64,000 bases of DNA. It comes from CAYSRC01 sp964446385. GTDB lineage: Bacteria > Bacillota > Clostridia > Oscillospirales > Ruminococcaceae. The notes below the pieces were generated by a model. It was not told where the DNA came from and did no database searches. It was given only the letters and a program-made list of their open reading frames with translations. Below, piece after piece: positions 60,252 through 64,000 of this stretch (within the stretch, counting starts at the first letter, position 1; the number at the start of each line of letters is the position of its first letter). Position numbers and translations under genes: made by a program. The stretch is from contig CAYUOH010000001.1 of NCBI GenBank assembly GCA_964446385.1, forward strand, positions 62,001 through 126,000, read 5' to 3'.

Positions 60252-61188
60252 TGTTTCACAGACTGCCAGGCTTCTTTCCTCTGCAGACAACATATTGATT
60301 CTGACACATAAAAACCCCGACGGCGATACGCTTGGCTCGGGGTTTGCGTTGTGGCTGGCTTTGGATTCACTCGGGAAAAAGGCTAGAGTAGCCAATGAAG
60401 ATTCTTTTCCGCAGAAATATGATTATATGTATTATCCGGACAGTATATTCGTGAACGACGGTTTCAGACCGAAATATGTGGTTGCCGTTGATGTTGCTGA
60501 GGTCAGTATGCTCGGAGGTTTAACTCACAGCTATAATCATGTGAATCTGGGAATTGATCACCATGGAACTCATGTTCCTTTTGAAGAAAATCTGATTAAC
60601 AAAGCGGATTCAGGCTCATGCTGTGAAATAATTGCAGATATTATTGATGCGCTTGGTGTTACAATAGACAAAGACATCGCAGAAGCTTTATTTACCGGCG
60701 TGTGCAGTGATACTGGATGCTTCAGATATCCCAATACAACTTCTTCCACTATGCTTTTGGGTGCCCGGCTGATGGAGTGCGGTGCTGATACCAAAAGTAT
60801 CAACAGTCTTTTATTTGAAAGCAAATCACGAGTGAAATTTCAACTTGAATTGGCTGCGATGGAGAGTATGCGGTTTTTTTGTAATGACGCTGTGGCTGCG
60901 ATTATAATTACCAGAAAAATGATGGAAGGTTGTCTTCCATCTGATGTTGAAGGTATTGCGTCAATTCCAACGACTATCGAAGGGGTAGAGGTCGGAATTC
61001 TTCTGCGTGAAATGGCAAACGGCGGTTACAAAGTATCTTTGCGGACCAGTGAAAAAGTTGATGCGGCTGTAATATGTGAAAAGTTTGGCGGAGGGGGTCA
61101 TCTAAGAGCTGCTGGATGTGAACTTCCAGGAAAGGGAACCGAGGCAATCAATTCTCTTCTGGTTGAGATTGAGAAGGTTTTACATTGA
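60235..61188 (+). CDS. nrnA: DHH-family nanoRNase / pAp phosphatase
   Basis: Degrades 2-5 nt RNA and dephosphorylates pAp. The N-terminal DHH domain shows LTHKNPDGDTLGSG and VAVDVAEVSMLGG, then GIDHHGTHVPF with the DHH triplet; the C-terminal DHHA1 domain has KFGGGGHLRAAGCEL. The TTG start at 60235 is 8 bases after GGAGGG, inside rbfA. The 317 residues are normal. Its presence between rbfA and truB is the usual Gram-positive order. Confidence 0.95.
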   Translation: MSRTVDVSQTARLLSSADNILILTHKNPDGDTLGSGFALWLALDSLGKKARVANEDSFPQKYDYMYYPDSIFVNDGFRPKYVVAVDVAEVSMLGGLTHSYNHVNLGIDHHGTHVPFEENLINKADSGSCCEIIADIIDALGVTIDKDIAEALFTGVCSDTGCFRYPNTTSSTMLLGARLMECGADTKSINSLLFESKSRVKFQLELAAMESMRFFCNDAVAAIIITRKMMEGCLPSDVEGIASIPTTIEGVEVGILLREMANGGYKVSLRTSEKVDAAVICEKFGGGGHLRAAGCELPGKGTEAINSLLVEIEKVLH

Positions 61189-62063
61189 TGGATGGAATTA
61201 TCGTAGTAGATAAGCCTGAAGATTATACTTCCTTTGATGTGATTGCAAAACTACGGGGGATGATGCATTTCCGCAAAATGGGTCATTCGGGAACGCTTGA
61301 TCCTATGGCGACAGGAGTTTTGCCTGTTTTTATCGGAAAAGCTACAAAAGCAATTGATATTATCCCGGATGATACAAAACGATATCTGGCCAGAGTCAGA
61401 CTAGGAATAAAAACCGATACCGGGGATTATACCGGGACGTTAATTGAACAAAGCGACCTACGTCCCGATTTAGAAGCTCTCAGAGATTCAGCGATAAGGA
61501 AAAAAGGTATTTCCATGCAGGTTCCTCCGATGTATTCTGCTATAAAAGTCGACGGACAAAGGCTTTACAGCTTGGCAAGGCAAGGAAAGACAGTAGAACG
61601 AAAACCCAGGCAGATAGAAATTTTTAACATCGACGTTAATTCATTTAACGGTAATGAGTTTTCGCTTGAAGTAGTTTGCAGAAAAGGGTTGTATGTAAGG
61701 ACTCTTGCGGAGGATATTGCCGGGGAATGTGGATGTTTAGCTACTCTTACCGGATTACGAAGAATTCAATCCGGTCCCTTCTCGGAAAGTGAATCATTCA
61801 CATTAGAAGAAATACAGACTTCACTGGATAACGGAACTCTTGAAACTCTGATTAAACCGGTGGATTCTGTTTTTTTAGATTATTCCGAAGTATTCCTTGA
61901 TGATATAAAAACTCGGAAATATTTAAACGGGGTGCATTTTCCTACGGATATACAGGATAGTGTTATTGTAAGAGTGTATAATGAAAATCGGTTCCTTGGG
62001 CTGGCGTATTCCAAAGATGGGCTGTTATATAAAAAAGTACAGTTTAACGACATTAGCGAATAA
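61188..62063 (+). CDS. truB: tRNA pseudouridine(55) synthase
   Basis: Makes pseudouridine 55 in the T-loop of tRNAs. GIIVVDKPEDYTSFDVI opens the protein, the catalytic Asp is in GHSGTLDPMATGVLPV, and VPPMYSAIKVDGQRLY plus RKGLYVRTLAEDIA are further conserved blocks. ATG 61188 overlaps the nrnA stop (TGATG). The 291 residues are normal, with a short PUA-like C-terminus. Confidence 0.97.
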   Translation: MDGIIVVDKPEDYTSFDVIAKLRGMMHFRKMGHSGTLDPMATGVLPVFIGKATKAIDIIPDDTKRYLARVRLGIKTDTGDYTGTLIEQSDLRPDLEALRDSAIRKKGISMQVPPMYSAIKVDGQRLYSLARQGKTVERKPRQIEIFNIDVNSFNGNEFSLEVVCRKGLYVRTLAEDIAGECGCLATLTGLRRIQSGPFSESESFTLEEIQTSLDNGTLETLIKPVDSVFLDYSEVFLDDIKTRKYLNGVHFPTDIQDSVIVRVYNENRFLGLAYSKDGLLYKKVQFNDISE

Positions 62064-62067
62064 AAAA

Positions 62068-62952
62068 ATGGGAAAATTAATAAATAATTATAGAAATATT
62101 GCCGTCGGATATTTCGACGGAGTTCATATCGGACATCAGAGAGTTCTGCATGAAGCAATCAGATATTCCGAAGAAAATGGCGGAATTCCTACAGCTGTCA
62201 CTTTTGACATGTCAGAATCCCGGTCCTCTGAGAAAGATCCTTCGGATATTTTGCCTTTATGCGAAAGAGTCAGATTGCTAAAGGAATATGGAATATGTGA
62301 TGTTGTGATATTACCTTTCGATGACATAAAAAACATGTCCGGAAAAGACTTCGTCTCAATAATTATAAAAAAAGACTGCAAAGGGATCAATGTTTTCACA
62401 GGAGAGGATTTCAGATTCGGAGTAAACCGTGGTTGCGGGGTAGAAGAAATGTCTGCCTTTTGTAAAGAATGCGGTTTGGAATCTCATACTGTTTCAGATG
62501 TAGTAGTTGACGGAAAACGGGTCTCATCATCATTGTTAAGGCATGCCCTCTCCTGCGGTGAAATGAGTATGGTTAACCGTCTTATTGGCAGAGAGTACGG
62601 TTTTTCACTTCCGGTTTATCATGATAAACATCTGGCACGGCAGTTGGGATTTCCGACCATAAATCAACACTTCCCTGATAATATCGTTATTCCACGTGAA
62701 GGAGTATATTGTTCCCAGATTAATTTGGACGGTAACATTTTCCGCGGAGTATCCAATCTTGGAACACGCCCGACAGTCGGAGGAGATTGCGTTACGCTTG
62801 AAACTCATATTCTGAATTTCAGCGGAGACCTGTATGATAAAGAAGTTAAAGTTGACCTTTTATTTTTTATCAGAGACGAGCATATATTCGAGAATATAGA
62901 GGAATTATCCAACGCTATTAAATCAGACATTGAATTTGTCAGAAACATGTAA
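62068..62952 (+). CDS. ribF: bifunctional riboflavin kinase / FAD synthetase
   Basis: Converts riboflavin to FMN and FAD. The N-terminal adenylyltransferase domain has AVGYFDGVHIGHQRVL (with the HIGH-like motif), TGEDFRFGVNRGCG and VSSSLLRHAL. The C-terminal kinase domain has GFPTINQHFPDNIVIPREGVY and SNLGTRPTVGGD. I take ATG 62068 (294 residues), 4 bases after truB ends. An in-frame ATG at 61981 would add 29 residues of overlapping truB sequence. The ribosome-binding site is weak, so coupling to truB is likely. Confidence 0.94.
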   Translation: MGKLINNYRNIAVGYFDGVHIGHQRVLHEAIRYSEENGGIPTAVTFDMSESRSSEKDPSDILPLCERVRLLKEYGICDVVILPFDDIKNMSGKDFVSIIIKKDCKGINVFTGEDFRFGVNRGCGVEEMSAFCKECGLESHTVSDVVVDGKRVSSSLLRHALSCGEMSMVNRLIGREYGFSLPVYHDKHLARQLGFPTINQHFPDNIVIPREGVYCSQINLDGNIFRGVSNLGTRPTVGGDCVTLETHILNFSGDLYDKEVKVDLLFFIRDEHIFENIEELSNAIKSDIEFVRNM

Positions 62953-62987
62953 ATAAATCAGTATCCGCTTCCCGGAGGATTGACGGA

Positions 62988-64000
62988 ATGCAGGTTTTTA
63001 AAAAAGACATCAGCAAAAAATGGTATGTTATTATTATTATTGTCTTGATTGTATTGAAATTAACAGCATCTTTTGCGCAAATGATTGAAATAAATGTCAA
63101 TGCTCCGATTGACGATACTCATTATTTTGAAACTGCAATATCAATAGGACGTGGGAATTGGCTCGGAGAGTATAACTGGTATACTCTTGCTAAAGGTATG
63201 TTTTTTTCGGTTTGGCTTTGTTTTCTAAATACATTGCATATTCCTTATCTTATTGGCGGACAAATTTTATTTCTGGCTGGTATTGTTACTTTTGTTAAAG
63301 CGCTAAATGGTTTTTTTCTACATCGAAGATGGGAAAAGCTTATAGTATTTTGCTTTTTCTGGTTTATGCCTTATTCCTGGGCGTCCTTTTCATTAAGGGT
63401 ATATCGGGATAATATTTTCCCGCACCTTTGTCTTCTGTTTTTTTCAGGGTTTATCGGTGTGTTTTTGCGAAACGGTCATAAATGGAAAGCAAAAGCTCCG
63501 TTTGCTCTGGCGGCAGGACTTGGTCTGGGTCTTGCTTATATTACAAGGGAAGATGCAATGTGGCTTCTTCCGTTTGCCGTCTGTGCTGCGTTGTTTTGCA
63601 TCCTTTTTGGTTTTTTGAGCAAAAACCAGGGAAAGGTGAAGGATGTTTTACTGCCTATATTTATTTTTGTTTTAATATCTGTATCAATTATCGGTGCGTA
63701 TTGCGGATTGAATTACAAGTATTACGGTTTTTTCGGTGTGAATGAAATATCCGCCCCTGAGTTCAACAGGGCATTGTCTTTGATGGTAAGTTGTGACAGT
63801 GATATGCCTCATGCTAGAAAAATAATCTGTAAAGAAACGCGAATGAAGATTTCGGATGAAGTTCCGATGATGGCCGAATTATGTGAGGAGCTGGATAACG
63901 GCAGTTACTACCACGGATATCAATATAATGACGAGCAGGAATTCAATTCTGCGGGATTTTTCTGGATGTATAAAAAGGCTGCTTTTAATATGGGAGTTGC
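62988..64000 (+). CDS. polytopic membrane protein, GT-C-like, cut by window edge
   Basis: ATG 62988, 8 bases after GGAGG, opens a frame that runs without a stop to the end of the window (about 337 codons), so the C-terminus is missing. A short basic N-terminus is followed by a first helix, then an extracellular loop NAPIDDTHYFETAISIGRGN-like with an acidic pair, GNWLGEYNWYTLAKG, and at least seven more hydrophobic helices. An acidic DD pair in the first outer loop and the WLG-Y-TL-KG sequence resemble large GT-C-type polyprenyl-sugar glycosyltransferases. I cannot confirm the family. Confidence 0.65.
   Translation, partial: MQVFKKDISKKWYVIIIIVLIVLKLTASFAQMIEINVNAPIDDTHYFETAISIGRGNWLGEYNWYTLAKGMFFSVWLCFLNTLHIPYLIGGQILFLAGIVTFVKALNGFFLHRRWEKLIVFCFFWFMPYSWASFSLRVYRDNIFPHLCLLFFSGFIGVFLRNGHKWKAKAPFALAAGLGLGLAYITREDAMWLLPFAVCAALFCILFGFLSKNQGKVKDVLLPIFIFVLISVSIIGAYCGLNYKYYGFFGVNEISAPEFNRALSLMVSCDSDMPHARKIICKETRMKISDEVPMMAELCEELDNGSYYHGYQYNDEQEFNSAGFFWMYKKAAFNMGV

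Noticed and set aside
1..64000. Mobile elements, CRISPR arrays, prophage
   Set aside because: No transposase, integrase, terminal inverted repeats, regularly spaced repeats or phage structural genes were seen; both tRNA genes lack a flanking integrase or a repeated 3' end.

Overview
The window looks like a chromosomal segment of a Gram-positive, low- to mid-GC anaerobe of the Bacillota, most likely class Clostridia (gut Oscillospirales/Lachnospirales-like). The evidence is a CIRCE-controlled hrcA-grpE-dnaK-dnaJ operon, a valine T-box before valS, a lysine riboswitch, the Gram-positive rimP-nusA-rnpM-ylxQ-infB-rbfA-nrnA-truB-ribF order, MurT/GatD-type genes and a DUF4358 lipoprotein. I see no phage genes, insertion sequences or CRISPR arrays; most of the window is core chromosome with a cell-surface section in the middle.

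Layout. 0.2-4.3 kb: ddl, murI, a DUF1934 gene and argS as an overlapping operon, then a tRNA-Gly with its own promoter and terminator. 4.5-8.5 kb: a MalY/PatB aminotransferase, an M20 peptidase and HemW. 8.6-13.4 kb: the heat-shock operon. 13.4-17.9 kb: a decayed small ORF, a MATE exporter and an amino-acid ABC transporter whose near-perfect promoter carries an ARG-box-like palindrome. 17.9-21 kb: a three-gene GlpA/FAD-oxidoreductase/DUF1667 operon. 21-26 kb: a transglutaminase-like protein, a chromate-transporter pair, citrate synthase, a membrane protein and a coupled 32-residue membrane peptide. 26-28.7 kb: a lysine riboswitch and a second amino-acid ABC transporter. 28.8-34.9 kb: MurT, a GatD-like protein without its catalytic residues, a glycosyltransferase, RfbD, RfbB and a homocysteine-methyltransferase-like protein. 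34.9-42.8 kb: a PlsC acyltransferase with zinc ribbon, a DUF4358 lipoprotein/SGNH pair, TrmL, a membrane protein, a VanY-like peptidase and an MBOAT/SGNH acylation module. 43-48.3 kb: T-box-valS, cysteine desulfurase and ThiI. 48.3-51.4 kb: a giant CinA/sortase-like/SpoIID fusion. 51.4-54.1 kb: an mscL remnant, a second SGNH/MBOAT module and tRNA-Arg. 54.2-63 kb: DUF445 and the nusA-infB operon. The right edge cuts a polytopic membrane protein.

Genes that work together: Ddl and MurI make D-Ala-D-Ala and D-Glu for peptidoglycan; the two ABC systems appear to be separately controlled basic amino-acid importers (arginine repressor versus lysine riboswitch); the cysteine desulfurase probably feeds sulfur to ThiI; and the rhamnose genes, glycosyltransferase and MBOAT/SGNH modules suggest synthesis and O-acylation of a rhamnose-containing surface polymer.

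The most unusual items are (i) one reading frame joining CinA, a membrane anchor, a sortase-B-like domain lacking His and Cys, and a SpoIID domain; its best-placed start codon is ACG rather than ATG; (ii) a GatD homologue lacking both the nucleophile Cys and the His, coupled to a divergent MurT; (iii) an L7Ae-family ylxQ gene whose only plausible start is ATT or ATA. All positions are read by eye, family assignments come from motif recognition, and no database search was possible.
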